From positions 19,757,276 through 19,821,275 of the forward strand of contig NW_027467782.1 in NCBI RefSeq assembly GCF_004210375.1: DNA of 64,000 bases, given 5' to 3'. The position numbers and the translations under genes are program-made. Positions 22,503 to 33,481 of this stretch are shown in pieces; within the stretch, counting starts at the first letter, position 1; every line of letters starts with the position of its first letter. The notes beneath the pieces are model-generated. The model searched no databases. It saw only the letters and a list, made by a program, of their open reading frames with translations, and was not told where the DNA came from. The DNA is from Tachypleus tridentatus (Eukaryota > Arthropoda > Merostomata > Xiphosura > Limulidae).

Positions 22503-22911
22503 TTATTGAAAATCATCACTGCCTTGTGGATTATTGTCAACCCTCCATGAAAATTGGGAGAATAATGAAGGGGAGCAAATTGAAATTTCAATAGCAGTAA
22601 AGGACTGACTAGGTGCATGAAAATAAGTAGAAGAACCAGTATTGAAAAGAGAAAGGTTGTGATCAGAGAGCTTACGCTCTACAGAGCGACCCCTCCTATC
22701 AATATCAGCGCTTCCCAGAGGGCAGCTGGTCAATGAGAGAATCAAGGTCCAATTGATCATAGGTTTCTCCAGACAACAGGTAGAGAGAACAAATAGTGAT
22801 GGGACAACCCAAGTAAACACGGATCGCCACGGCCACCAAGGGTGTGTCGCATGGCAAAGAAAGGGTGGGCACATGCCAATCAACCAACAGTGCTATCCAT
22901 GAACTTGTCAC
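22503..22911 (-). pseudogene. Apurinic-like endonuclease domain of the same non-LTR element, decayed
   Basis: The minus strand gives ITICSLYLLSGE and YDQLDLDSLIDQLPS in one frame, then GSADIDRRGRSVERKLSDHN, LSLFNTGSSTYFHAPSQS and ISICSPSLFSQFSWRVDNN in another. This is the order expected for the exonuclease-endonuclease-phosphatase domain that nicks target DNA in Jockey-type elements. The segment that normally carries GDFNxH before WGS is missing at the frame change, so a catalytic block is lost. It lies just upstream of the reverse-transcriptase part. Confidence 0.75.
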
Positions 22912-24283
22912 TAAATAAAGTTATGACCTTAGGTCAGTACACATGAATACAAGTTAGAAGATGATATGCTTCTATTGAAGAACAAATAGCCTTTCAAACA
23001 GTTTCAAAACTTAATTTCCAAAACTGTATGAATCCAATGCATACCTGTTCTTCCTATGGTTTCATGGAGTGTGTACTGCTCTTCAGGAACTGCATAAGAG
23101 CTGGACTTGATGGCATAAATGTTTCTTAAAAAATGAAAAGTATTCTTAATGTAAGAAAACCACTTTCATACTGAAGTATATTCTAAGGTTTGCTTTGACT
23201 TTTCTTGAGCAATAGTGAAACGATCACATTAAACATTTTTAATGGTTAAAAAAAGGCAAATGACAATCTAATTGTATGTGAAATAATTTTAAAATATTAT
23301 AATAATTTAACATAATATCTTATAACACTTGAATACACAAAAACTTTTCAAAGTCAGAATTCATTTCATCTTCATTTAGAAACTGTGAAAGCAAAAGAGC
23401 ACATTTATATTAAACCAGAAATTAAGTCTAAACATATTACAAGCTCAATCTGTTTTATAAATAAAATACTATTAGCATGCCAAAAAAGTTCCTCAGAGCA
23501 GTAAATTTGCAAATTAATACAAAGTAATTCCTTTGAGTCTCAACAGAAACAAGAACCATAACTTAAAGTTTCAAATTACAGGAATAGATCTACAGTTTAA
23601 ATTTTACAAACAGCAAAATAATTTTTTTGTTATTTCAGTGATACTGGGAACAATAAAATGTGTGTTATACAGCATTACATTTTTCTAATGATGTATGTAC
23701 ACCCAGTACCAATGTGGAAATTACAAGGACATGTGGGGTCCCAACTGTTGCACCATAAGGAAATGTTTTGCAACACCGTTGGGTAAATCCCCTTGTAGCA
23801 CCAAACAGATTTAAATGTCAAGTCAGATAAATCCAATGATAGTATCCAAAGAGTTTTTAAAAATCCCATTTGCTAGAGTATAGAAAGGTTGGATGAGAGA
23901 AAGCAAAATATTGTTATTAATGGACTTGCAAACAATCTGTACTCTAGTTAAGGTCACTTCATTTTCTGTTACAATCCTGTTCTTATTGTGTAAGAAAGGA
24001 TAGTATTTATTCAAAAGTATTCAAAGAGCTACAAGGATTACTTCATGAATGGAAGGATTGAATCATAGGAATGGGTTAATCATACAGTCTAAGTTCAGTT
24101 GAAGTGCACCTTATAAGTTATGTTCAAAATTGAACTGAAATTTATTATTCATGCATGTTAATAACCTAGACATTAAAGCATATTTATAATTAAAAGTTTT
24201 ATATTATCTGATGTTCATGATTTAATTTGTTAGGTATGCAGCTTTGTGCTCAGCAGAAAACAAAGTAACATTTTTATTACTTG
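22912..24283. other. AT-rich DNA with one possible exon
   Basis: Apart from the small candidate exon at 23045-23124, I see no supportable gene. Open frames on the minus strand at about 23675-24014 lack family similarity that I recognise. Confidence 0.45.
23045..23124 (-). CDS. Candidate internal exon, unrecognised
   Basis: On the minus strand, 80 bp lie between a T-rich acceptor (cattttttaag) and a strong donor (aacag|gtatgc). Only one frame is open, giving NIYAIKSSSYAVPEEQYTLH and then ETIGRT. I do not recognise a family. The evidence is splice-site fit and open frame alone, so it may be chance. No partner exon is secure nearby. Confidence 0.25.
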
Positions 24284-24420
24284 ATAAATATAATTACCAA
24301 AAATAGAGAAAGTTGTTATCTCTATTTGCAATTATTTTATTATTATAGTGACAATTGATTTAGTCATAGTTTTGATTAGACTGCATAATCCTAGTCAATG
24401 TAAACACTGCCTGAAGGTTT

Positions 24421-24541
24421 GTGTGTGTTTCTTATAGCAAAGCCACAAAGGGCTATCTGCTCAAATCACCAAGGGGAATCAAACCCCTGATTTTAGCGCT
24501 ATAAATCCAGAGACATACCGCTGTACTAGCAGGGGGCTGCC
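24421..24541 (-). mobile_element. tRNA-derived SINE, family B (first duplicate)
   Basis: On the minus strand: tRNA-like head 'ctgctagtacagcggtatg', B-box block 'ggtttgattcc', body 'gagcagatagccctttgtgg', then 'ctttgctataagaaacacac'. It matches the family B layout found at 53453-53572. Confidence 0.85.
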
Positions 24542-24690
24542 TGAAGGTAACCAATAAATATAATTACCAAAAATAGAGAAAGTTGTTATCTCTATTTGCA
24601 ATTATTTTATTATTATAGTGACAATTGATTTAGTCATAGTTTTGATTAGACTGCATAATCCTAGTCAATGTAAACACTGCCTGAAGGTTT

Positions 24691-24811
24691 GTGTGTGTTT
24701 CTTATAGCAAAGCCACAAAGGGCTATCTGCTCAGATCACCAAGGGGAATCAAACCCCTGATTTTAGCGTTATAAATCCAGAGACATACCGCTGTACTAGC
24801 AGGGAGCTGCC
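24691..24811 (-). mobile_element. tRNA-derived SINE, family B (second duplicate)
   Basis: Same element as the copy 270 bp to the left, carried by the tandem duplication rather than inserted independently. Confidence 0.85.
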
Positions 24812-25086
24812 TGAAGGTAACCAATTACATTTTGCAGTTCTGAACAGTTCTCTCATGCAAGTAGCAGTAAAATACATGCTACAATAGCGTGAAGAGAGAA
24901 TCTTCAAGTCATTTCGACGTAGACCACAAATTATTTGTAGCCACTGGAAAAGGTTATATTTAATAAACAAGCAATACTGTCATCATAAACTGAGACAAAT
25001 ACCCTAATAATACAATACTTTTTATACGTATGATGTAACGTAGGTTTTTCCATACCTACTCAAAGTTTAAGAAATCCATTTAATTC

Positions 25087-25262
25087 TGACCTAACCTAAC
25101 CTAACCTAACCTAACCTAACCTAACCTAAACCTAACCTAACCTGACCTGACCTGACCTAAACCTAAACCTGACCTGACCTGACCTAACCCTAACCTAAAC
25201 CTAAACCTAAACCTAAACCTTACCCTAACCTAACCTAAACCTAACCTAACCTAAACCTAACC
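25087..25262. repeat. Interstitial telomere tract (CCTAA with CCTGA variants)
   Basis: About 175 bp of CCTAA, CCTAAA and CCTGA units, with C-strand orientation matching the terminal block at 6478-16228. It lies about 9 kb inside that block. Three- and four-unit runs of CCTGA are interspersed with CCTAAA. It ends directly against a sequence beginning 'cccactgcaatgtgggtcc' that occurs again at 26064. Confidence 0.9.
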
Positions 25263-25355
25263 CACTGCAATGTGGGTCCTATTTCTTCAGTCACCTCCAA
25301 AACCAAAACCTATTATGATCCCACACTGGGATATTTTTAGTGCAATGTAAAATAT
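25262..25355. repeat. Direct repeat, left copy, beside Penelope fragment
   Basis: The sequence 'cactgcaatgtgggtcctat' followed by 'ttcttcagtcacctccaaaa' and 'gatcccacactg' recurs at 26064-26165 in the same orientation. The two copies flank the Penelope-like fragment. They may be element termini or a local duplication. Confidence 0.75.
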
Positions 25356-25470
25356 TAATGAACAGTCACTTAAATGAACCATTAAATTCTGATTATTAGT
25401 GAAGATAAGGTTTTCTTGATGACAAGAAACCTACTTGAAACAAAAATGTATTTCAGAAGAGTTAGAATGG

Positions 25471-26045
25471 GTATTGACACTTTTAATGATAAGTGGAGAA
25501 CAACATTTTGACCTTCCTAGGAAACCTTCAGATTAATAGAGAAAGTTTGCAACTGAACAATGCTGGGCACGTCTTAGAGACGAGAGTATAAACAAGTACA
25601 GGATTGTGAATTGGTGTTTCAGTTGGATGTAAGGTTATTAATTAGTATAGTGTTCCCTTATATTAGTTTAATTTTAATTTCAGTTGTTGTATAAATAGGG
25701 TTTCTTTGATTTTGCATTTGTTTCCTATTTTGCATCTGGATGTTTCCAATGATAATGTGTTTATTACATTTGTAGTGTTCAAAACGTACAAAGGTGTTTT
25801 TTTTATTTGAATCTAGTTTCCATATTTCTGTTTGTTTCCCCAATATAGAAGTCATGGCAGTTGTTGCATTGTATTTTATAAATCATGTATGTAGTTTTTG
25901 TGTGTAAAAACATGTCCCACATTGTTTTCACATGTAGGAAATTGTGGGCTTGAGCACCCACATCTCACTGTCCTAACTTCTATTTCTAATTCTATATCTA
26001 TTGATACTCTATTTCTTATATGGGTCTGGTGAATGGAGGTTAAGA
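25471..26045 (-). pseudogene. Penelope-like element fragment with GIY-YIG endonuclease
   Basis: On the minus strand the frame gives KIQCNNCHDFYIGETEIWKL, then, with frame changes, FEHYKCNKHII, KCKIKETLFIQQLKLKLN and a stop. The pair CxxC followed by FYIGET is the GIY-YIG nuclease core of Penelope-like retroelements, followed by the usual EH and KIKE blocks. Downstream (25535 to 25471) the strand reads 'tctgaaggtttcctaggaag' and then 'gtcaaaatgttgttctcc', a degenerate form of the hairpin motif seen elsewhere. Frameshifts (for example around 25790-25820) show it is dead. No reverse transcriptase part is recognised upstream. Confidence 0.75.
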
Positions 26046-26063
26046 TTAATATACAGTGTATCC

Positions 26064-26165
26064 CCACTGCAATGTGGGTCCTATTTCTTCAGTCACCTCC
26101 AAAACCTAGGGTACATATTATGATCCCACACTGTAGGTTGTATCCTAGGATATTTTCAGTCAATG
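26064..26165. repeat. Direct repeat, right copy
   Basis: Second copy of the sequence at 25262-25355. It has an extra 'tagggtacata' before the 'gatcccacactg' block. It lies at the upstream end of the Penelope-like fragment. Confidence 0.75.
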
Positions 26166-26779
26166 CAGCATATTTTTATTTAATTTGTTTTTGAGTTATA
26201 ACAAAATAACACACACATCATTTCTATGATTACTGATATTCCATTTCTGCCTTTACTAATGCATCATTAATGAAAGAAAAGTTATAACTTGCAAGTGTCA
26301 AGGTTTCCCCATTTAAACCCATACAGTTCCCATGGAAGTATATAAACAAGCTTTTGAAACATATAAATATCAAAGATCCCAAAATAAGACACTGATAAAC
26401 TTAAATTATAATAGCTATTCTAATCAAATGATGCATACTTTATACCATACTCTACTTCCTACATAATTAAATTTTATTCACTTCTGAAACTCTTCCAACT
26501 AATACTACTAAAACTAATACAATAATTAAGTTTCATGCAGAATGACACAAAAATATTAAAATGATTAACATCAACAGATAATGCCTTTAAAAATTGTATA
26601 AACCTCACAAACAATATTATAAGTCAGTAAGAAAATAAACACTTTATTAACATTGTAAAAACTTCTAAGTATGAAACATTATTGTACTGTCAGTACAAAT
26701 ATTTAATACTAAATATTAAGGTAGGAAGCAAAATCATAATTCATGGTTTTTTTACAAATACTAAACTAACAAAATTCAT
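26166..26779. other. AT-rich DNA, nothing recognised
   Basis: About 600 bp of AT-rich sequence with no frame, RNA or element that I can support. Confidence 0.5.
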
Positions 26780-27375
26780 ACATACCTGGTTCACTACTTT
26801 ACCTGAACATCTGAGCAACATACATGCCTGGTTCACTAATTTACTTATACATCTGAACAACATAGATGCCTGGTTCACTACTCTTACTGATACATCTATA
26901 CAACATACATGCCTAGTTGACTGCTTCACTGGTACATCTATACAACATACATGCCTGGTTGACAATTTTATTGGTACATCTGTACAACATAATGACTAGT
27001 ATACTACTTTGATGATACATCTGAAAAACGTACATGTCTGGTTGGCTACTTTACTGATACCTCTGAAGACCATACGTGCCATGATGGCTGTTTCACAGAC
27101 ACCTTTGGACAACATACATGCCTGGTTCACTAATTTACCTATACATCTGAACAACGTACATTCCTGGTTGTGTATTTTACTAATACCTCTGAACAATATA
27201 CATGCCTGGTTCACTACTTTATTGATACCTCTGAAGACAATACGTGCCATGATGGCTGCTTCACAGTCACCTCTGGACAACATATATTCCTGGTTCACTA
27301 ATTTACCTATACATCTGAACAATGTACATTCCTGGTTGACAGCTTTACTTGTTTATCTGTACAACATACATTTAT
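26780..27375. repeat. 42-bp minisatellite, about 14 copies
   Basis: Units start with 'atgcctggttcactaattta' and contain 'atacatctgaacaacata'. Start points at 26824, 26866, 26909 and 26951 give a 42-43-bp period. A variant unit with 'gccatgatggctg' appears twice (about 27070 and 27250), which hints at a higher-order pattern. Because 42 is divisible by three, open frames arise on both strands; they look like repeat artefacts. Confidence 0.88.
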
Positions 27376-27499
27376 ATAAAATCTGGACAAGGTTGGAGTC
27401 ATCATTCAGCTAAAACAGTTTTATTTTTGTAATAGGGTGGTTTATATTTTGATGGGTTGGTTTCAGACATTTAAACCAGTTTAAGAAAAAGCTTGATAA

Positions 27500-29392
27500 G
27501 CAAATCGATGATAAGAGTTAAGCTATGTTTTTAATATGATAAGATGATAAGAGTTAAGCTATGTTTTTAATATGATAAAATGATAAGAGTTAAGCTATGT
27601 TTTAATATGATAAGATGATAAGAGTTAAGCTATGTTTTAAGATGATAAGAGTTAAGCTATGTTTTTAAGATAATAAGAGTTAAGCTATGTTTTAAGATGA
27701 TAAGATGATAAGAGTTAAGCTATGTTTTTAATATGATAAGATGATAAGAGTTAAGCTATGTTTTAATATGATAAAATGATAAGAGTTAAGCTATGTTTTT
27801 AATATGATAAGATGATAAGAGTTGAGCTATGTTTTAAGATGATAAGATGATAAGAGTTAAGCTATGTTTTTAATATGATAAGATGATAAGAGTTAAGCTA
27901 TGTTTTTAATATGATAAAATGATAAGAGTTAAGCTATGTTTTTAATATGATAAGATGATAAGAGTTGAGCTATGTTTTAAGATGATAAGATGATAAGAGT
28001 TAAGCTATGTTTTTAAGATGATAAGAGTTAAGCTATGTTTTAAGATAATAAGAGTTAAGCTATGTTTTTAAGATGATAAGATGATAAGAGTTAAGCTATG
28101 TTTTAATATGATAAGATGATAAGAGTTAAGCTATGTTTTTAAAATGATAAGATGATAAGAGTTAAGCTATGTTTTTAAGATAAGATCATAAGAGTTAAGC
28201 TATGTTTTTAAGATGATAAGATGATAAGAGTTAAGCTATGTTTTAAAAAATGATAAGAGTTAAGCTATGTTTTAAGATGATAAGAGTTAAGCTATGTTTT
28301 TAAGATAATAAGAGTTAAGCTATGTTTTTAAGATGATAAGAGTTAAGCTATGTTTTTAAAATGATAAGATGATAAGAGTTAAGCTATGTTTTTAAAATGA
28401 TAAGATGATAAGAGTTAAGCTATGTTTTAAAGATGATAAGATGATAAGAGTTAAGCTATGTTTTTAAGATGATAAGAGTTAAGCTATGTTTTTAAGATGA
28501 TAAGATGACAAGAGTTAAGCTATGTTTTTAATATGATAAAATGATAAGAGTTAAGCTATGTTTTTAATATGATAAGATGATAAGAGTTAAGCTATGTTTT
28601 AATATGATAAGATGATAAGAGTTAAGCTATGTTTTTAATATGATAAGATGATAAGAGTTAAGCTATGTTTTTAATATGATAAAATGACAAGAGTTAAGCT
28701 ATGTTTTTAATATGATAAGATGATAAGAGTTAAGCTATGTTTTTAATATGATAAGATGATAAGAGTTAAGCTATGTTTTTAATATGATAAAATGACAAGA
28801 GTTAAGCTATGTTTTTAATATGATAAGATGATAAGAGTTAAGCTATGTTTTTAAGATGATAATATGATAAGAGTTAAGCTATGTTTTAATATGATAAGAT
28901 GATAAGAGTTAAGCTATGTTTTAAGATGATAAGAGTTAAGCTATGTTTTTAAGATGATAAGATGATAAGAGTTAAGCTATGTTTTTAATATGATAAGATG
29001 ATAAGAGTTAATCTATGTTTTTAAAATGATAAGATGATAAGAGTTAAGCTATGTTTTAAGATGATAAGAGTTAAGGTACGTTTTTAAGATGATAAGAGTT
29101 AAGCTATGTTTTTAAGATGATAAGATGATAAGAGTTAAGCTATGTTTTAATATGATAAGATGATAAGAGTTAAGCTATGTTTTTAAAATGGTAAGATGAT
29201 AAGAGTTAAGCTATGTTTTTAATATGATAAGAGTTAAGCTACGTTTTTAAAATGATAAGAGTTAAGCTACGTTTTTAAGATGATAAGAGTTAAGCTATGT
29301 TTTTAAGATGATAAGAGCTAAGCTATGTTTTTAAGATGATAAGAGTTAAGCTATGTTTTAAGATGATAAGAGTTAAGCTATGTTTTAATAGC
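27500..29392. repeat. 1.9-kb minisatellite with core ATAAGAGTTAAGCTATG
   Basis: A conserved core 'ataagagttaagctatgttt' recurs every 26-37 bp, separated by variable spacers made of 'taagatgat' and 'taatatgat'. I estimate 55 to 60 units. Only rare substitutions occur in the core (for example 'ttgagc', 'ctacg'). The array ends inside a SINE fragment at about 29392. Confidence 0.92.
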
Positions 29393-29445
29393 TGAGCCCA
29401 CCGAGGGGAATCGAACCCTGATTTAGCGTTGTAAGTCACATAACG
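29393..29445 (-). mobile_element. tRNA-derived SINE, family B, fragment
   Basis: The sequence 'gagcccaccgaggggaatcg' followed by 'aaccctgatttagcgttgta' is the minus-strand T-arm and anticodon part of a family B head. The rest of the element is missing. Confidence 0.65.
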
Positions 29446-32014
29446 TATTATGTGTTGTTCAAGATATTTTGTTTTCGTATTGGTATGATTGATTTTTTTT
29501 TGCAGAAAGTGTAATTATTTTATTTGATTTTCAAAACGACTGTCATCCATTTGCGCTGACGCCTTATAACTTTTAAGTTATTGTCAAGTTAAATGTATTA
29601 AATAACTTTTTACTTACTTTCATCAGGCTAAACGAATTTGTACCCGTTGTGGGCAGACAAACCACAGTTAACCCATTATGTAGCTTTGTACTTAATTCTA
29701 AACGAACGAATCTGTAAAGTTACAAAAGAACCTAAACTTTCCTAGGGTTTGCTCATTTTCGCCTTTATTAATTGGAAAAAATTAATCACAAGTTGTAATT
29801 CTAAATTATAATCTACTTTATTAGGAAAAAAATATGCATATTCTAAAATAATTATGTGATTATGTTATGTGCTGTTTGTTTTATCTTATTTTGAAGGACA
29901 CGTCCCTTCTGATATGAATGTTTATATTGAGTTTGTACTTGATGTGTGGGTTAGTTATTTTGATAGCAACCTCGGGACGTTTGATAACTCTGATCTTTAT
30001 TCACCTACTATGTTAGGCCAGTTTTTAAAAAAATGCATGTTTAACATTCCTGCCTTCATCTTTTTAAGCAGCCTTTATTTATTTTTACCTTTGTTTTTTG
30101 TTTTTTTCATTCAAAGAAACAAATACTTCTGAATAAAAATGGTAAACAAAGTTGATTTGTTTTACCTTTTTTTTATTGTAAATTCTGTCTCATTCCACTG
30201 GAGAAATTGAACAGATTATTTCTTTAAATATAAATCCTTTCAAAACAAGCAACAATCATGAAAATAAAAATATGCCAACTTTCTTTGAAAGAAGGTATTT
30301 AAATGCAAGTAACTCTGGTATATGAATAACTTTTCTACTGATTTCTGTATTGTACAGCTCATATTTTATAATGAGCTTAAATTTCAATGCATAAGGAAGA
30401 TGATTAATTATTGCAGTTTACCCTTCATTTATTAAAATGTTCGTTCAGAACATATTGTTTCATTACTTGTTTCCTAGTTCTACATTCAGATAACTATAGA
30501 GATTTGTGGTTCTCTGTTTTGTACAGTTGTTTCCATAATCTTGTGTAAACTATTATTCTTCTCTCTTCCGACATTTTTCTAAAGCTGTTTTCATTTTGAA
30601 GCTTGACAGTTCTCTCCTCAGAAACAACTGATTGGTTCAATAGTTTTCTGATTCATTGTGATTTATTTAACAATTGATTATGGACCCTACTAAGAACAAT
30701 GCTAGTTTAGATTTATTATACCTTCTAATAAGTGAGTGATTGATCCAGTAGAGGTTGGAGAACATCTGGATGCAAGTGGTTGTTGCTCTATTAGGTTCAA
30801 CATTTTGTAACATATGAAGATAAGAAATAATAATATTTTGGTTACAAATGAAAAAAAAACAAATTTTTGAAGAGATGATGCAAGAATTGTGTGCTTTGAA
30901 TTGGGCAGTTGAGTTGAAGATAGTGGTTAGTTGAATGTTCAAGATAGGCATGTTTCCTATAGACAAAACAAGTGGCTACCAGAAAAAAACACACACCATT
31001 ATAAATATAAAAAACTTAAATTCACTTGAGTCTTGGAGAAACTTGGAGGTTTATAGAAGGTCAGTGTAGTTGGTTGGATGAGAGATTATGGAAAGGTATG
31101 AAACAATGTTGACTGAAAACATTAAAGTAAATTGTGAGAATTTATTCAAATATATTAAGGGCTAGCAAAACATTAGTATTGAAGTATGGCCTTTGAAAGG
31201 TGTTACAACTGCAATAGTTTTATTGTCTTAAAATGTTCTACAGTGATATGTGTACACTTGATGTCCATCTTTACAGAGTTGTCACAAAATGTTGTACGTG
31301 CTCTTACATAAGTGAACCATTTAATTAAAATTGGGTCACATTTTTTTATGCTTAAAATGTTGATAACCGCTGACTATAGATTTCTCTAAATCAAACACAA
31401 CATGAGATCTTATTCTAGAACCCATTATAAACACACCACTTGTATACAAGTTAACAGACAACATGATGTGTCATTAGTGGATAATATTTGTGTGAACACT
31501 TGATATTGTTCTTTTCAATACTTGTTTTATTATATGGCAACAAAAGGTTGTGTAAAATGACCCAGACATATATCTGTTTGGTAAATTTATTGTAAGTTTG
31601 ATCAAAGTAAGACTTTAACTTTTGTTTCCGAGTTGTAAAAAGTCTTCATATGATAGCAAAACATGAATTTTGTTTATTGTCCCTGGATAGTAGAATTATG
31701 TAAAACCTGTTATTAAAACCAATGCAACTATTGGATAGTGTTATTGTATAGCTATCTTATTAAATTCTACTTCTTCAATTTTACTAATCAAATTTAAACA
31801 ATATTCCTCAACCTGAACAGTTGCTAGATAGAAGCTAGATAGAACAACATAACATTAATTCTGAGCTATTTAAGATAAAAAACCTTTGAATAAGTAAAAA
31901 GCTTGTCTCGATGTTACCTACTCCAGGGCTTTGAAAGTAAGTTGAGGATTGGATATGTGAACCATTCATAACTTTGTTCTTGTTGTCAGCTAATGTTACT
32001 TTTCTTTATAATAG
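29446..32014. other. AT-rich DNA, no supported gene
   Basis: At about 29640-29705 there is a SINE tail of a third type, 'gttgtgggcagacaaaccac' then 'cattatgtagctttgtactt'. The rest shows only random short frames, including one of 87 codons at 29869-30132 with a hydrophobic end that I cannot assign. Confidence 0.5.
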
Positions 32015-32360
32015 GAAGTGATAAAAACTGCCTTACTAATTATAGACCCATTAGTCTTACATCAGTTGTGGGAAAGTTTTGGAAGTCTATTGAAAGAATT
32101 TTTGTAAAGTCACTTGAACTTTAGACTTTTAAGAATAGTCAAGATGGTTTCACTTGGGCAAAATCTTACCTTACTGAGATTTGACATTATTTGAAGAGGG
32201 TACAACATGTAGGGAAGGGTATAGATATGAATGCGGTGTATCTTGATTTATAGAAAGCATTTAATTAGGTAGTGCATAAAAACTTTGTTAAACAAGTAAT
32301 ATCTGTAGCTGTGTAGAATATGTTGGCTTATTGGGTAGAACATTGGAAGAAAGCAGAGTT
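32015..32360 (+). pseudogene. CR1-like non-LTR reverse transcriptase fragment
   Basis: The frame reads NYRPISLTSVVGKFWKSIER, then a stop, NSQDGFTWAKSYLTEI, a stop, VGKGIDMNAVYLDL, a stop, KAFN, and VISVAV followed by MLAYWVEHWKKAEL. This matches the fingers-palm order of CR1/L2-type reverse transcriptases (NYRPISLTSVVGK, SQHGFxxGxSCLTNL, VYLDFxKAFDxV). At least four in-frame stops show it is dead. Neither the YADD box nor the element ends are present. Confidence 0.75.
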
Positions 32361-32488
32361 ATTATTACTTTTCATACTAACAGCACATGCATACTAACTT
32401 TTGTTACCCTCAGAGTAACAGTAAGTGCACACTGTAACTGATTGCTACCCAGTGTTATAAATAAATAGTTTGGTGGCCTATGGAGAGT

Positions 32489-32595
32489 CACATTTTCCCA
32501 AACCATGAGAGAAACCAAATGACTTGTCTCTATAAAACGAGACTCCAAATATGAAGAAAGAACTTGGTTATGTTTTTGATGCTATTACCTTAACC
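32489..32595 (+). pseudogene. UROD: UROD fragment (duplicate of 33779-33888)
   Basis: This piece repeats, with a few changes, the UROD segment that lies 1.3 kb downstream: HFPKP, stop, EKPDDLS, then [16 protein letters not shown]. It carries the same TGA nonsense codon as the other copy, so the mutation is older than the duplication. It is followed directly by the tandem UROD block, skipping the enzyme's central region. Confidence 0.8.
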
Positions 32596-33207
32596 TGTTG
32601 TAGGTGTTTGAATCTAATGCTGACTTCCTTGGTCCACAACTCTTTGAGATATTTGCTCTTCTATATATTAATAGTATAAGAGAGAGTGTAAAATCCAGAC
32701 TACATTGTGTCTGTTGACTACCCCGTTAGTCAGGTTGAAGCTGGTGTCCAGATGTTGTAGGTGTTTGAATCTAATGCTGACTTTCTTGGTCCACAACTCT
32801 TTGAGATATTTGCTCTTCTATATATTAATAGTATAAGAGAGAGTGTAAAATCCAGACTACATTGTGTCTGTTGACTACCTCGTTAGTCAGGTTGAAGCTG
32901 GTGTCCAGATGTTGTAGGTGTTTGAATCTAATGCTGACTTTCTTGGTCCACAACTCTTTGAGATATTTGCTCTTCTATATATTAATAGTATAAGAGAGAG
33001 TGTAAAATCCAGACTACATTGTGTCTGTTGACTACCTCGTTAGTCAGGTTGAAGCTGGTGCCCAGACGTTGTAGGTGTTTGAATCTAATGCTGACTTTCT
33101 TGGTCCACAACTCTGAGAAATTTGCTCTTCTATATATTAATAGCATGAGAGAAAGTGTAAAGTCCAGACTACATTGTGAAGGACTTGATCAAGTTCCTAT
33201 AACTATA
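32596..33207 (+). pseudogene. UROD: UROD C-terminal-half segment, tandemly repeated four times (157-bp unit)
   Basis: Unit starts fall at 32596, 32753, 32910 and 33067, giving a 157-bp period; the last copy is partial. The unit translates as DYPVSQVEAGVQML, stop, VFESNADFLGPQLFEIFALL and YINSIRESVKSRLHC. This is the UROD region containing the AGAQxLQxFESxAxxLGPxxF and LPYI motifs. All copies share TAG where the family has a glutamine (ML-stop-VFES). The last copy runs on into EGLDQVPITI, the natural continuation, before a TGA. The repeat unit therefore came from coding sequence that was already dead. Confidence 0.8.
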
Positions 33208-33318
33208 TGAAACCAATAGAAATAGTCAGTTTAAAGCTGAGATTTTTGTAAGTTAAACTTTATTCACAGTTGTAATGTACTTATTACCTGTTCTGTAGTA
33301 GTATCTTTACACATTACA

Positions 33319-33376
33319 GATCTGTGGACTCAGCAGATAGCCCTTTGTGGCTTTGCTATATGAAACACACACATTA
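33319..33376 (+). mobile_element. SINE family B tail fragment
   Basis: The sequence 'gactcagcagatagcccttt' followed by 'gtggctttgctatatgaaac' and a CA tract is the 3' half of a family B SINE. The tRNA head is absent. Confidence 0.7.
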
Positions 33377-33481
33377 TGGCCATTTCCTTCAATGCTATAC
33401 ATTCATTACAAGTATTTATTGTTTTGTTTTTCTTCACATATAATCATGAAATTTTAAACATTGCATGATATTTTTGAAAAG

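Larger units (their letters stand above)
24284..24823. repeat. Tandem duplication of a 270-bp segment
   Basis: 24284-24553 is repeated at 24554-24823. I can see only three differences, all transitions (tcaaatc/tcagatc, gcgctat/gcgttat, gggggct/gggagct). Each copy carries the same minus-strand family B SINE, so the SINE was in place before the duplication. Confidence 0.92.

Noticed and set aside
23675-23870. Possible terminal exon on the minus strand
   Set aside because: Several frames look partly open but none matches a family I know, and no clear acceptor is present.
27500-29392. CRISPR-like array with conserved core and variable spacers
   Set aside because: The spacers are short variants of one AT-rich word, not unique sequences, and no associated genes exist.
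29869-30132. 87-codon frame with a hydrophobic C-terminus
   Set aside because: It is low-complexity, AT-driven hydrophobic sequence with no homologue that I recognise and no supporting signals.
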